A stretch of 64,000 nucleotides of DNA from Leptoclinus maculatus (GCA_032191485.1 JAVDOI010000006.1:7799556-7863555); one strand, 5' to 3'. Positions 48,766 through 60,848 are shown, numbered from the stretch's first letter. Translations and numbers: made by a program. Notes: generated by a model not told the origin, from the letters alone.

Positions 48766-49639
48766 TTATTGTTCAGTTTAGTGTGTTTGATATTTTTTGA
48801 TCTCCCTTTGGTGCATCTGCTGCTGATGTGATGGGGGGGCACGTCACTAACTCTGTCAGCGGTCCTAGCTTCTTTTCCTCTGAAGTGTCAAGCATCATCT
48901 GTGCTCAGGTGCTCCATAGTTTATCTTCTGCCTCTCCTCAGCACCCTGCTGATAGATGCTATCTGCGCTGTTATTACCCCTCTAGTAATAAAACAACACT
49001 TCTCTCTTCCTGTTTCGGGCTGTCAGACATTACCTCCCTGCAGTGTTTTTTTTTTTCGTCCTTTTCCGATCAACAGCCGACGATAACTCAAATTCGCCCA
49101 AACAAATAGCGTGGTCGGGAGAAAGTTCTAGATAAATTCAAAAAGAAAAACAAAAGACAAATATCTCACTTAGCCTTTAATTTTCTTGACATTTTGTTAG
49201 CTTTGCTTCCTCGTTATTTGGAGTACCACTGCTAAGTATGTAACAATGATAATGGCACATTCAACCACTTCAAAAAATAAAAACAATATACGTATACATA
49301 TATAAAATATTATTATTAATTTTTTTAGACCACCAGAGTCCACCTCTATCTAGACAAGTAGATAATATGTACTTTCTCCTTAAGAAATATGAAAATAGTT
49401 CCATAGTAATCAGGACATCAATTATTTAAAGAGATATGCTGTTTTTTAAATGTCACTTTTAAATACTGATTAAAAAATGATATGTTTTTTAAATCATCTT
49501 TATTCAGTTTTTCATGTTAGAAACATACACTGAACCCTTTCTGCCTCAAAAGATCCCAAGTCGTTGCTGTCTCTGTCAGTTTGCTGCTGCCGTTCACTAG
49601 GTAAATAAGTCGACTTCCCTCAGACTGGTGCTCGCTGTG
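48764..49639. other. Non-coding stretch, AT-rich in second half
   Basis: No gene recognised. A T run lies at about 49047-49056. AT-rich sequence covers 49140-49530. Confidence 0.4.
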
Positions 49640-49935
49640 TCAGAAGGGCGGGTGAGAAGACGGATGCTATGTTTGGACCGGGAACAGAGCCTGGCTCGTC
49701 AGGACACGGGGACAGTGACGCTAGCATCCTGGGCCGTGTGACAGTTCGCTGTAATGACCTGAGCTCCTGCGCTCTCGGCAGGGTGAAGCTTTTGGGGGCG
49801 GGTGAAAGCGAGAGAGAGGGGGAGGGGGGTAAAGGGCGGTTGCTCTGGGTGAGGCATACAAGAGGGACAGATGCCAGCAGAAACTGTGGGAGGGGAACGA
49901 GTTTCGCTCCAGCCCCGAGGCGGCTAACACTCCAA
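49640..49935. promoter_or_regulatory. CpG-rich, promoter-like patch
   Basis: About 15-20 CpG dinucleotides in 300 bases, in contrast to the AT-rich flanks, plus a GC box (GGGGGCGGG at about 49794-49802) and G-runs. A + strand open frame of 108 codons crosses it but is rich in Gly, Arg and Ser and unrecognised. It could be an alternative promoter, an intragenic CpG island or just a GC-rich repeat. No TATA box or initiator was identified with confidence. Confidence 0.25.
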
Positions 49936-50030
49936 ATACATTACTGTCATAAAGGAGTCCATTCTGGCCAAACATTGGCCCGTCACCGACTTTGACTCCC
50001 TGCTGTCTGTTCAGTCAGCCAGCGACAGCA

Positions 50031-51067
50031 GTTAAACAGCTTCTACTTGAGGCACTTTTCTAGACTTTAATGTGGCAACTTCTGACTCAAACTTATACTG
50101 CCACATTCAGCCCAAAAATATGTATTTGGGTGTGTTTGCACAATTCCTGACCACTTTTAAAAAATGGTGTTGACATATTTTTATTGATCGAGAACCGAGG
50201 AAAGAAAGATGAGCGGCATTTCCATAAAACAATACATTAGGATGATGCATCTCAGCTTCAAGCACCTGGCATTAGGTTTGTGTGGCGCGGTAGATGCCGG
50301 CCACGCAGTGACAGAGAAACAAAGTGTGAGGAAGGGAGGCGAATGGAAAAGAACAAGAGGGGGGGGGGGACCAGGCGAGCAGGAGGGGGAAACTGTGAGA
50401 AAAGGAGAGAGAGGAATCAATGGCGGAGTGCCTGATAGATGCTGTCTACGGGGTCATTATCGGCCATTGTGTGTCTTTGGCATGGGATAGCAGAAAATGT
50501 GACAGATAATTAGGAGGTGGTGATTTAAGGGGAGAAAAGCAAGCCATGGCTACAGGCAACACAGTCGATGGACAGAACAAATAAGTCAATAGAATAAACA
50601 AAGCCAGCGTGCTCCGTGTACATATGCACCACTAACTCAACAGCACAGCATGGCCAGTGTTAATTCACAGTGGGCTCCACAGCCTTGTGAGTAACCCCTG
50701 CATACGCATGCACAACTTACTGTATGAGCACAGTATGAACCATTCCACCTCAGTGTGTGAATGCTTTGCATTCATAACAAGCTTCTGAACTGTTTTCTGA
50801 ATTCATAAAGGTAACTGTAATATTTCATCTTACTTTTTTTATGGTGATAAAATGGTGCACAACATTCAAAACTATTTGCCTGATATGTTCATCAGAGCTT
50901 CCTCTTGGCTTTGGAACGGAAGTTTTTCAATATTGCGAATACACCAGCATACATAGAATAAATGTATAAACCAAAACAGAGTGCAAATATTGTTTAAGGG
51001 AAGAATGGTTGACTGGCCGTCATTCCAGATCAACTTCTTCCATATCTGACTCAGTGCAGGTTTGGGA
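50031..51067. other. Non-coding stretch; poly-G and purine patch near 50.35 kb
   Basis: A purine-rich patch at about 50328-50415 includes a 10-base G run. No gene recognised. Confidence 0.4.
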
Positions 51068-51142
51068 TGTTTGTCTGTCTATCTGCTTATCTGTCTGTGT
51101 GACTGGGTGTCTGTTTGCCTCCATGTCTGTCTTTCTGTCTGG
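51068..51142. repeat. Degenerate (TCTG)n microsatellite
   Basis: Tetranucleotides TGTC/TCTG/TATC are repeated imperfectly over about 75 bases, with GACTGGG and GCCTCC interruptions. Confidence 0.8.
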
Positions 51143-51529
51143 GTTCCTCACTCCAGACGGGCTTGGCACATTGCCTGCCCTCTGCCACATGATTAGCCTG
51201 GAAGCGGCTGGGGTGAAATTGATTTGAAGTGGCCTCAAAGCATATAAAAGATTGATGCTTCGCATCAACTGCAGCCACTTGAATAGTCCCTTCCCACCTA
51301 TTAAATGTCCCTCTTGTCCCCGTTCTGCTGCAAACTTCCTGATTTTAACCAATGGAAAACAAAATGTAAAATGAAATATTGTATACTGTATAGATATACA
51401 ATCTCAGTTTGGCAAGAGAGAGGTTAAATACAGTGAATACTTGGAGGCATAAAACAATGAAGTCAGCATTTACATGTTTGGTCAGCATTTAGGATTGGAG
51501 GGTGATGGATGTGTCATTCACGGGTACAG

Positions 51530-51650
51530 TTGTTACGTTTTGTTGTCACGTTATTATTTTAACACAAACCGTTATCTTATTTCTAACCCCAACCAAGTAG
51601 TTTTGTTGGCAAAACCCAACCAATCGTTTCACAGCGTTAAGCACATGGCG
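51530..51650. repeat. Dispersed fish repeat fragment
   Basis: TTATTTTAACACAAACC, CTTATTTCTAACCCC, AACCAAGTAGTTTTGTTG and CAAAACCCAACC follow each other. I recall a near-identical string from a dispersed repeat common in percomorph genomes (AACCNNAACCAAGTAGTTTT core). Boundaries are approximate and the repeat class is unknown. Confidence 0.45.
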
Positions 51651-53264
51651 TTTCTGCAAGCATGACACGAGGCTGATGTGTTGTGTATTCATGAAAATGT
51701 GCTTTTGGTTCAGAAATGTCTGAAACATCTTTTCTGGCGACTTGGTTTGGAGTGAAAGCAGGTTCAAGATCTGTGTTTTGAGTCTTGATTTGAGGACATG
51801 CTCTGCTATGTTTGCTTTTTATAGATTGGGAACTATTTTCATGCCGGTACATGTGCAGAGTGCATAGCGGGGGTTCTTTCATTGCCTGCTCCCTTTCGAT
51901 GTTTTTCGGTAACTCTTCAGATGTCATAGTGGGATGAGAGTAGAGGAAGTGTCACTAACAGTTGAGCAACATGCTTCACATTTGGTATCAAAATTGATCA
52001 AGATAGGATTACACACTCCTTGACACTTGAATTGGACCCAAACAGACTTTTTCAACATCAGGAAACTCTTTTTTTTATATTTTGCTCATCTGTTTCACAT
52101 TGAGTAGACATTTTTCTTATCACACATCAGTCTTATTTTGATTATGGTAGTGATTTATATGTGATTATTACCAGATTTCTCGATAATAGACAGCAGGTAT
52201 GTGTTTCATCTTTCTAATGATTTCTAGTGGTCCATATTGTCAGAGTGCAATTATGCACGCCTGCTCCACAAGTATGCTTAAAAATCTTGCAGAATCAGCA
52301 CCAGGCCCAAAGGTCTGTGTTCTCGTGTACATCAACTTGGTTAGTCATATTTCAGGATACTACACAGCCTGCAGGTTTATGCAGTAAAAGTCACAAGGTC
52401 ACACACTGGTCAAACAAACCATGAAAAACCTTTAGGGCTTTGCCACTGGTCCTTTTCCTGTATCCTCATTCCTGTAAATATAAATACCGTGGTGACAGCG
52501 ACGTGCGTAGTCCTTTTTCCAAGGGGTCTGCCAAAAGTAGCACCTGAAGCATCACACTTATGATGGCAGGAGAGGTAGACCTGCTGCGGAAATGAACAAC
52601 ATGCTGGTGTAGCAGAATTATGGCTGGATGTAGTGCTATGGATATGGCCAAATCTATTATCCCGATATAGGTCATTGCCTATCTCAATAACTATAAATAT
52701 CATGATGAAGCATGTTTTCTGGTAATTCAATAACTAAATATTCTTTTTAGAATAACAACATGAGCCTATCTTTGTATACTCCTGTGTGAATTATTTACTC
52801 GAGTATCTTCTCATTTTATTAAGAGCTTTAGTGGAAATGAGCATAACAGCTTCAAGTGAAATGATGAGAAAAAATAAATAAATACTGGCCTAGCCTATAT
52901 TTTTTCTGCAGAAAGTTTCTGCATGATGTGCCCGATCTAAGCAAACAGCTGTTCACTCCAACTGCCACATGCAAGGAAAGCAAAGCATTGTCCAAATGAT
53001 GTATATATTGCCCGTAACCCATTTTGGCCACTGTTTTTTCAACATCACAATAGAAATGATATAGACAGAATATACAAGACATTCATTCTCATATCGTTTG
53101 AAGATATATAACGTAATTTCCTTCTATTTGATACTCAAATATTCAGTTTTAAAGGCTGTCGGTCAAGAACAGCCCATATAAATACGACAAGATACTTCAG
53201 CTGAAACAGTTACATTGTGATGATGATGACATTATTATGATGATGAAGACATAGATATATTGCG
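51651..53264. other. Non-coding stretch, no gene recognised
   Basis: Unique-looking DNA with a GATGAT run just before the CA array at 53218-53248. No gene recognised. Confidence 0.4.
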
Positions 53265-53308
53265 AACACACACACACACACAAACACACACACACGCACA
53301 CACACATA
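53265..53308. repeat. (CA)n microsatellite, two interruptions
   Basis: CA units interrupted once by CAAA and once by CGCA. Confidence 0.93.
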
Positions 53309-53844
53309 TGCCAAAAGTGAAAGCGTAGCAGAAAGAGAGTGCTCAGGGGCTGCGGGCCAGTCCCCACCATGGCACCACACATCGACAGATGCTCCCATTC
53401 ATTTCTTTCACTCCCGGCTTAATGTCTGACTGCAAATAAATAAGAACATTTAGCCATGTCTCAGTCAATCTGGGCCTTCACAGTAACTTATTGCCATCCC
53501 CCAGATGGGCTATGGAGCCGTAGAGTTGAAAGATGAGAGTGGGGGAGGGGAATAGGTGTAATTTGTCACTCTGTTCAGCTAATGAATGATGGCATCACGT
53601 CAGCTGGTGTGTTGTCCCTAATTCCGAAGTATCAGTTTAAGTGTTTGGGATGTCTCTGCTGGCAGGTCACCACCACTGAAGCCACTTTTTTTTCCTCCCA
53701 TAAAACTGCAGGTTCCTCTTCCATTTAAATTAAACAGTTAGACTTTTAAAGCTGATGCTAGTTTTATTAACTTTGGTTGGAAATGTGTCCTTGGAGAGTA
53801 TTCCACATTCACTTTGACACACTGTCTCCTTCCTACACACACAC

Positions 53845-54130
53845 AAACATGTTGGCATTCAGGCAATCTTTGTCAGAGGTTTCCAGCTAATCTCAGTGTG
53901 ATTATTGCATTAGTAAAAAATCACAGATTCCTGCTTTACCACAATGCAATCAGGCCCACTCAGAAATGACATTTCGGGCCAGGCCCCAATCTTTGCCTCA
54001 ATCATCTCACCCTGAATACACCAATCAGCATGCCGTGTTTCAGTGGCAACTAATGGGACCCAGTCAAATTATCGCCGAGGGAATTTGACTTGGAAATGGA
54101 AAAAGGAAAAGAAATAGAAACAAATAACAA
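53845..54130. promoter_or_regulatory. Candidate conserved non-coding element, about 285 bp
   Basis: Repeat-free block: CCAGCTAATCTCAGTGTGAT, GATTATTGCATTAG, ACCACAATGCAATCAGG, CCAATCAGCATGCCGTG, CAAATTATCGCCGAGGG. It contains CCAAT, C/EBP-like ATTGCAT and homeodomain-like cores with retained CpGs. A second short block of similar character is at about 53575-53640. Inference only. Confidence 0.4.
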
Positions 54131-54466
54131 CAAATGTTGGTTATTTTTGACGAGGACACTGATTGTGCCAATTTGCAAAATCTAACGACCCCTGTCAAAA
54201 CTCAGATAAGAGGCTGCAAAAAAAAGAGCAGCTAGTCAGTTTTGTTGGAGCATTTGAGAAGCACTTTGCTGTGACACTTAGCACTGTCTCCCCATTAGCC
54301 AAAGAAATGCCCTTCACTGGAACTTTGAAGATAATTAAACACATAATGGATATCACTGTCACTCTCTGACTTGTTTGCTCATTTGTCTGAGTGTGGCTGC
54401 TGCAATTGAGACCCTATTAAAAAGGAATAAATCGCCTGGTTACTAAGTCATTTCACCATCTAGGGT

Positions 54467-54467
<1 letters not shown>

Positions 54468-54505
<38 letters not shown>
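54468..54505. repeat. (TG)n microsatellite
   Basis: About 19 TG units, ending in TCTGAC. Confidence 0.95.
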
Positions 54506-54506
<1 letters not shown>

Positions 54507-56099
54507 TGACTATCGTGTAATAAGTGGCTCTCTGTATCATACATAATTGATTCCTTTCCTCCTTCAACAGTCATTGTTTGGACAACTTGCTAAAATGCCC
54601 GTGATCATTTGACAAGACAAAACAACAGGGTCCGAGCCTCTATCACATGTTGTTTGAAATTCTCTTTATAAAACCTCTCATCTCAATTTTGCTCTCTTCG
54701 TATTTCTCTGCTCTCTGTCCATTAGGATTTACAATTCTCCATCCTGTGCACCTTCACCGCCTCTCATGCTTTACAGTCTATTCCTTCCCTCCAGTTTTCT
54801 TTTTTTCATTTTTGCGGTTTGGCCGTCAGTCGCTCTCATTTTTCCTGCACCTCTCTGTGTCTTTGTTCTGCATCTATAGAACACCAGTGACTGTCAAGGC
54901 CTTAATGTGGGGGTTTATTTATGTGCTGCCCACACTGTTTGCATTCCCATATTGCTTCACAGATGTTGGCTCCTCAGGCAAAAACCCAGCAGAGTTGGAC
55001 CATCTCACTCCGTTTTTTTAACGGACAAACAGTATTTTTCTTCGTATGAGAGTTCAGTTCTCTGAGGTAAATGGAGAAAGTAAATTATCGGGTCATCCTG
55101 TAAAAAAATACTGTATTTGATGTGCCCGTATCACAGAGTTAAAGAGCAGTGTGCAAAATGCATTTGTGCTTGCTTTTGTATGTTTTACAAGGGGATTCTT
55201 TATGACTGCTGTGCTCAATTGTTTCACATGTGACTGACAAGGAGAGGCCTTCTGCCCAATGTAATGATCTCCAAGCCGACCTGTAAAACTTTACTACTGC
55301 CATTATGTGCACTTAAACCAGGGAAGGGATGCAGCTTGTAGTTTATTCCAGTTAGGAAAATGCAGAGTGTTTTCTTCATTGGCTTTTAGACACGGAGAAG
55401 TAATACTCTACTGATAGATGGGTTTAATATACCGGGGGAAATTTAGATGATGCTAGGAATGTTGTTACAGTTAAGCTTTAAAAATATTGATATTTTCTGC
55501 GATTCTCTAAACTTCCTGGCACTTTCTCTTTCCAGCGAGACATTTTTAATTTTGCACCTAAGAGGATAAAGAAAAAGACACAAAAGTGCTGCAAAAAAAC
55601 AGTTAGGACACGGTAACATGGACGTAATGCACAAAAATAGATATTTCAGTAGTTTGTGTGAAACGTCATTTTTGGCCACTTTGGACAGCCCTATTTATCT
55701 TACAATAGTTAGATCCATAGTCGATGCTGTTGTTTGCTCCCTGTTGATGTTCTTTGTTGGGTAATACATTTGTAAAACATATAACCTGCACTGAGACCTC
55801 TAGTCTCTTTTTCTCTCTTGATCCTTATTGTATTAAGTCGTTTTCATATCCAGTTTTCTTTTCTGCTCACTACATCCCTCCCATCTGCCATCTTTGCTCT
55901 TTCTCTTACATCCACTAATCTTGATGTTGAGTCGTACGGCCTTGGGATTCTGTGTCAAGCATTTCTGTCTCCTCCTCTTCATCATTTACATCTTACCTTT
56001 TTTTCCCCTCAGTGCCCAACCCCCACCTCTGCCCCCAACTCTCTGGTCTTGGCCTTCCACGCTTGGAGGAACAGCGTGAGGCGACATGGCCTCCATGCG
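54506..56099. other. Non-coding stretch, no gene recognised
   Basis: A pyrimidine-rich stretch around 54680-54880 produces a Phe/Leu/Ser-rich + strand frame (54647-55021) that looks like a composition artefact. No gene recognised. Confidence 0.4.
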
Positions 56100-56212
56100 G
56101 CTGACTGATTATTGTAATTCATACACTTTAATTAGCTGCACAAACCATTAGCCACAATTAGACTATTACAGAACGTTTTGTGGCAGGAGCCAGCCCCAAG
56201 ATTGGCTTTAAC
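56100..56212. promoter_or_regulatory. Candidate conserved non-coding element, about 110 bp
   Basis: Compact repeat-free block: GATTATTGTAATTCATAC, CTTTAATTAGCTGCAC, CCATTAGCCACAATTAGAC. Five ATTA cores occur in about 60 bases. Directly followed by a G-rich patch. Inference only. Confidence 0.38.
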
Positions 56213-56218
56213 TGCTGG

Positions 56219-56270
56219 AGGGGGGGAGGGGAAAAGAGGTAGAGAGACAGGAGAGGGGGGCAAGGAGGGT
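56219..56270. repeat. G-rich patch with quadruplex potential
   Basis: Contains GGGGGGG, GGGG, GGGGGG and GGG runs within about 50 bases, so the four-run rule for an intramolecular G-quadruplex is met with moderately long loops. Confidence 0.7.
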
Positions 56271-57091
56271 AACATGTATTTAGCTAAACCATCAGTGTGT
56301 TTGTGTACTTAAACCACAGAAAGCTAATTCAGTTTATTCTAAAAGTGAATCTGTTTTTTAGGACGCCAAGCGTGTCAAATGAAGAGAAGTTTGAATTACA
56401 GGCAGTACTAAACAACAACTAGGTAGGTAGCAGATATATCATTCCTATTTATGTTCAAGCTCAACAGGAATCATTATTTGTGATCTAAATCTGTTAAACA
56501 GAAGCATTTAAGCATTTGCTTTTGACGATAACTGACACATCCTTCCGTCCTTTCTTGTTGTAATGAAAACTTTTGTTTGATTGACAGTCCTGTGACAGCA
56601 CGTCATGCTACTGTAAGAATTAATCACTGGATCATTTGTGTCACATTTGTGCCTGAAATGGCAGTGTGTGTTGGCGTTAGTAGACCTTTAAAAAGCATTG
56701 CGGCACGCTTGACATATCAACTTGATCCCTCAGTCGAGATTACACAATATATACATCACCCACATGACAGTTGACATTACCTGATTGGACGGATTGAAGA
56801 CCGTATAAAGAATATATACTGTACCACTGATTTGTATGTACAAGCAATGAAAAGGTCAAGGGAGGGACATTTTTTTTTAAAAACACATCATTTTCATGGA
56901 GTGGTGCATGTTGAAAGTGTTTGATGAAAGTGATGTGAAGTGGATGTTCATTTCCAATAACTTTCCCATTAGTCTTGGTCCTTGATTGATTAAACAAATA
57001 CATTCACCTCTTGGTTTGGTCTTTGGCACTACTGTATTTGCGTATCCGGGCACAAGCTTGACTGTGATTTTAACATTCTCAGCTCTCAGAA
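56271..57091. other. Non-coding stretch, no gene recognised
   Basis: Unique-looking AT-rich DNA. Confidence 0.4.
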
Positions 57092-57110
57092 CCCCCCCCC
57101 CCCCCCCCCC
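57092..57110. repeat. Poly-C tract (19 C)
   Basis: Nineteen consecutive C residues between CAGAA and ATGCTT. Confidence 0.9.
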
Positions 57111-57814
57111 ATGCTTTCCCTGTACTGACTTTTTTGATGTTATCGTAAGGCCACATTGTGATTGTTGTAAGTGAAGGCACAAAGGTTGCACTGACGACTA
57201 TTAGACCTAATGCCACCAATAAGCTCTGCCATGCGAGAGGAAGCAGCCCTTCAGCGCTCACAGCATGGCTCAGTGCCTCCACATTGGATCTATACGTCTG
57301 AAAATGGCAGAAACCCTCGGGGACAGAATAGCATTGCCAATCTGTTTTACAGTAGAGCTTCACATCATTAAAAAAAAAAAAAACACCTCCATAAGACATT
57401 GGATCTATATGAAGCGTGAATGAATTGAATACTACTTTTCTATTTCATTCCAAAATATAGGGCAGTTAATTTTTGGAGATGGACAAGACAAAAATTGGAT
57501 TTCTTTCACATCTGTGATCATGCACAGGAGGAGAATCACACTGCCTTTGTTTTATATAATTTCTCTAAAAACACAAATCATAAAATCAGCCCTACAGGGA
57601 AGACATAAAGTCTCTTCATATTGAGTATTTCTATATATATATATTCCATGTGCTGCTAAAATACGTCTATTAGAAGTCTACTCGTGACAAATGCTGTGAT
57701 TGGAAAAACCAACATGGTGCTGGTAAGATGGTCTTATCCATTCAGCAGTGAGCTCATCTGTCATTCACGCTCATTAGTGTTTACATACTTATTCCCAACA
57801 AAACACACACATAG
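57111..57814. other. Non-coding stretch; poly-A at 57370-57383
   Basis: A 14-base A run at 57370-57383 and a short TA run near 57631-57642. No gene recognised. Confidence 0.45.
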
Positions 57815-57838
57815 TACACACACACACACACACACACA
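57815..57838. repeat. (CA)n microsatellite
   Basis: About 12 CA units, ending in TACCACATG. Confidence 0.92.
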
Positions 57839-58099
57839 TACCACATGAAAGCATGAGGATTAATCAAAGTGTAACAGTACGAAGGATCTATACAGCAAAC
57901 ACTTGGGAACCTTTTTAGAGACTTTGTTAATGTTTGTCCAGCCTTTGGCATATAGTGTCTTCCCGTCTAAAAATTGTTGGGTTTTTCGAAGAGTTGTCAG
58001 CAAAAGTGACTCCATCTTGCCCTGTTCTCACATGGCTACATTGCAATTGTCTGCTCCAGTGAAGCCTGTTGCCATGTGGGAAAGGTCTTCTCTTTCATG

Positions 58100-58146
58100 G
58101 ACACACACACACACACACACACACACATGCAAGTATACACACACAC
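58100..58146. repeat. (CA)n microsatellite, interrupted
   Basis: Fourteen CA units, then ATGCAAGTAT, then a further short CA block at 58136-58146. Confidence 0.93.
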
Positions 58147-59624
58147 CTTTGCATCTGGCTGATTCACTTTGCTGAAGCCCACAGACCCCCGACTGCATGA
58201 TTTATCTAAGCCAGCGAGTCGCAGCATTCAGGGTGTTGCAAACTCACTCCAGCTTCTCCAGCACTCCAGTCTATAATCGTTTACTCTCAGCGCTCAAACA
58301 TTAGCAGCACAGTTTTTTTTTGTTTTGGACTTTTTTTTTTTGGAATTACTTGAAAATTGTTAATATTTACATGTTAGGCATTTAGCTTTATGATCTTATC
58401 AAGAATGACAAGCAAAGACTAAATCAATAATAATCTAATGAACTGAAAGTAAAGATCTCTGTGTGCCGATGCAGACGCAAGACCCTTTCAGAAAGTAGCT
58501 GTCCCCCTTTTAAGATGATTAACAAAGATTTGACACAACATGAACACTGACTGTCACTTTGTATCGGCGATAATAATGGCACAGGGAGGACAAATAATAA
58601 AGTTGTTTACAGGAGCCTAAGGCTTCTTTGCAGGTTCCAACTAAGCTAAACAGAAGGAAAAACCTGCACAGACTTGTGGGTTTGTTTCAGAATAAGCTCG
58701 ATGATGGATTCATTATCTAATTGAAAGTTACTGTTTTACAATGTAAATCAAGTGGTCAAAAGTTGACTTCTTTTTTTGTTCTTTCAATCATTCAGTTTTG
58801 TTATTACTTTTATTTAATCATTTTCGTGAGATATTGATAAGGTGTTTTACAGTCAGTTTTTGGCACACTTTGCTAATGCACAGATTCCTTCTGTCCTCAA
58901 TCTAACTACAAAGGAAGGAATATCTGGAATATGTCTGTCTGTCTGTGTGGGTGTGTGTGTGTGTGTGTCCTTTGGATACCTCAAGAACAGTTCATATGAT
59001 CTACTTGGCAGTTGTATATGCTGGATGTATAACGTTACAACCGAACTCTTCTTCACTTCCCTGAAGTCAATAAGCGATGAGTGGTTCTCAACAACACTGC
59101 AAAGCAGCACTCCCGGGGGCCATGAAATTGACGCGCTCCGAAACGGGCATTAGATTCTGACGGACATGCGCGCCAAATGTGTCTCCCGATAATACTGTAA
59201 GCTTTCATTTTTTCTTTTCTCTTTACTTCCCAAACTTGTTTGTGCTGATATTTTGTTTATGTGCGGTGTTGTGAAATGGCCAGAGGCAGCTTGGGGGGAC
59301 CTGCAACGAAGGTAGCCGACTGTTTCACTGCCTCTTACACAGAATCTTGCCCCGAGTCTAGAGCAGGAACAGTGGTCACTCTAACAACTGAAACACCACC
59401 TCAGAGCTGACGAGACTGACTTGCTCCCCGAGGCAAACAAAAGCATGTGAACGGACTGTTGCTTTCTGTTGAGAATCACCTGAAATTGGCCGACAGACGG
59501 GAGTGCCTCTGACAGTCACACAGTGCTGTAGGTTGTCACAATTGCAAAGGAAACAGTTGTTAGTGTTTGCGGCTATGACGAAACTGCACTAATGAACTGC
59601 ATAGACTGCCCCAGAACATTTGTC
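58147..59624. other. Non-coding stretch; small TG repeat at 58931-58968
   Basis: T runs near 58312-58342, and a short (TCTG)n-(TG)n array at 58931-58968. Opposing frames at 58842-59153 are unrecognised. No gene. Confidence 0.4.
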
Positions 59625-59830
59625 TCACCTTGAGTTCTTTATCATCAGGTATTGGGAAAATTCCAGCAGCTTACCATACATTAAGCTTGAGTTTCCAACC
59701 CAACAGTGGGCTTGCCACACATTAGCTCTGCGGTCATGCGAAGGGCAGATGCTACTGAAGGGGAGATAATTGGTGGCGAGCTGTCTGAAATGTATAATTA
59801 GACGAGACAAGACACTCCCCCTCTTTTCTC
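59625..59830. promoter_or_regulatory. Candidate conserved non-coding element
   Basis: Repeat-free block with CAGCTTACCATACATTAAGC, CACACATTAGCTCTGCGG, GGGGAGATAATTGGTGGCG and GAAATGTATAATTAGACG. Followed by a pyrimidine-rich stretch. Inference only. Confidence 0.35.
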
Positions 59831-60369
59831 TCTTCCTCCGCAGCTCTGCCTTTTCACTGGGTGATCTGAGTGCCTGAGCATTAGCTTTGATCTGGGCTAA
59901 GGTTTTCTGAGCCCTTTCAGATGGGATCAATTTGCTTCAACACGCATCACTCTCTCGCTTTTCCTCATCTGGCACAGCGCGGCTGTTTGAAACACGTTCG
60001 ATAGCATGCAAAACCGCAGGAGGTGGTGTTGTTCCTCTTCCTTTTTTTCTTCCAGCTTTCCCTGCTTATGACTCTTCCAAAGGGACTGTGTCTTTGTAGT
60101 CTCTGAACTACATTATGAATGATTATTCCGTTACATCATTATTATTTCTGGGCACACCATGGCACATCAACTCAGACACGGGCAGAATGCTTGGACTCCT
60201 CTATTTTGCATTATGGCTTCATTATATCCACAGTTCCAATGCCTTGAAATGTGCAGCAAACACGCAGAACTTAATCCATTACATTGGAAAGCTGAGATGT
60301 TAAACAGGTCATTTACCGAAGGTTTTACTGGGGAATGAAAAATGGTGTGTGTTGGTGATTACTTTTCAG

Positions 60370-60405
60370 TTTCAAATATGTAAATGTATTTCAAATATGC
60401 AAATG
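60370..60405. repeat. 17-bp tandem pair containing an octamer-like site
   Basis: TTTCAAATATGTAAATG (60370-60386) and TTTCAAATATGCAAATG (60389-60405) differ by one base. The second copy contains the POU octamer ATGCAAAT at 60397-60404. Confidence 0.9.
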
Positions 60406-60520
60406 GTTTTCCGTTTATGATTTCTGGCTGGAAGAGGCTCACAAGGGTTTGATCTGCGGTTTAATGTCATCAGTTGTGCCCCTTGTACCATGGCACATTG
60501 CCATCTCAGCCTCTCCCCAG

Positions 60521-60628
60521 TCCAATAACCAGCAGCTTGAGTTTAATGAAGAAGAGTTAGGAGAACTAGAGGTCATTTGGGCCATTACTGATGGCCTCAA
60601 CAAGACAGAAGGGACCGGTGTGACGAGG
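60521..60628 (+). other. Candidate unrecognised exon, 108 bp
   Basis: Thirty-six open codons lie between a good acceptor (CTCAGCCTCTCCCCAG ending at 60520) and a good donor (ACGAGG|GTAAGG, cut after 60628). The length is a multiple of three and phase 0 at both ends. The peptide is non-repetitive and acidic, with QLEFNEEELGELEVIWAITD in the centre. I do not recognise a family. There is no neighbouring exon in the window to support a gene model. Short open stretches with chance splice signals are common in 64 kb, so this stays tentative. Confidence 0.2.
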
Positions 60629-60696
60629 GTAAGGAAGAGGGGTAAATATTAAGATTCACAACTGAGACTTTTAGCGGGACACTGATTAGCGGAAGG

Positions 60697-60823
60697 TTAA
60701 AGGAATAGTTTGACAGTTTGGGAAATATGCTGTCTTGCCAAGACATAAAGTGGTATGAATCTTCTCATCGGACTCTAAGCAAGAAAGTGAACATGAGTAT
60801 TTCCCACAATGTCGATCTATTCC
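60697..60823. mobile_element. Short internally deleted MITE (family A, copy 2)
   Basis: It starts TTAAAGGAATAGTTTGACAG and its right end, on the - strand, reads GGAATAGATCGACATTGTGG. The arms then share GGGAAATA and CTTGC. Only about 125 bases remain, so the core seen in the 450-bp copy at 36953-37402 is missing. Arm sequence and order match that copy, so both belong to one family. Confidence 0.7.
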
Positions 60824-60848
60824 ATCAAGTATGAAAGAAAAATATGCA

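Noticed and set aside
49669..49995. 108-codon + strand frame in the CpG-rich patch
   Set aside because: Gly/Arg/Ser-rich composition expected from GC-rich DNA; no recognised protein. Kept only as a possible regulatory patch.
51530..51650. Telomere-like or satellite array
   Set aside because: AACCC-type words occur but are not in regular tandem; better explained as a fragment of a dispersed repeat.
54647..55021. Membrane-protein-like + strand frame (Phe/Leu/Ser-rich)
   Set aside because: The hydrophobic look comes from a pyrimidine-rich tract; no family recognised and no exon signals.
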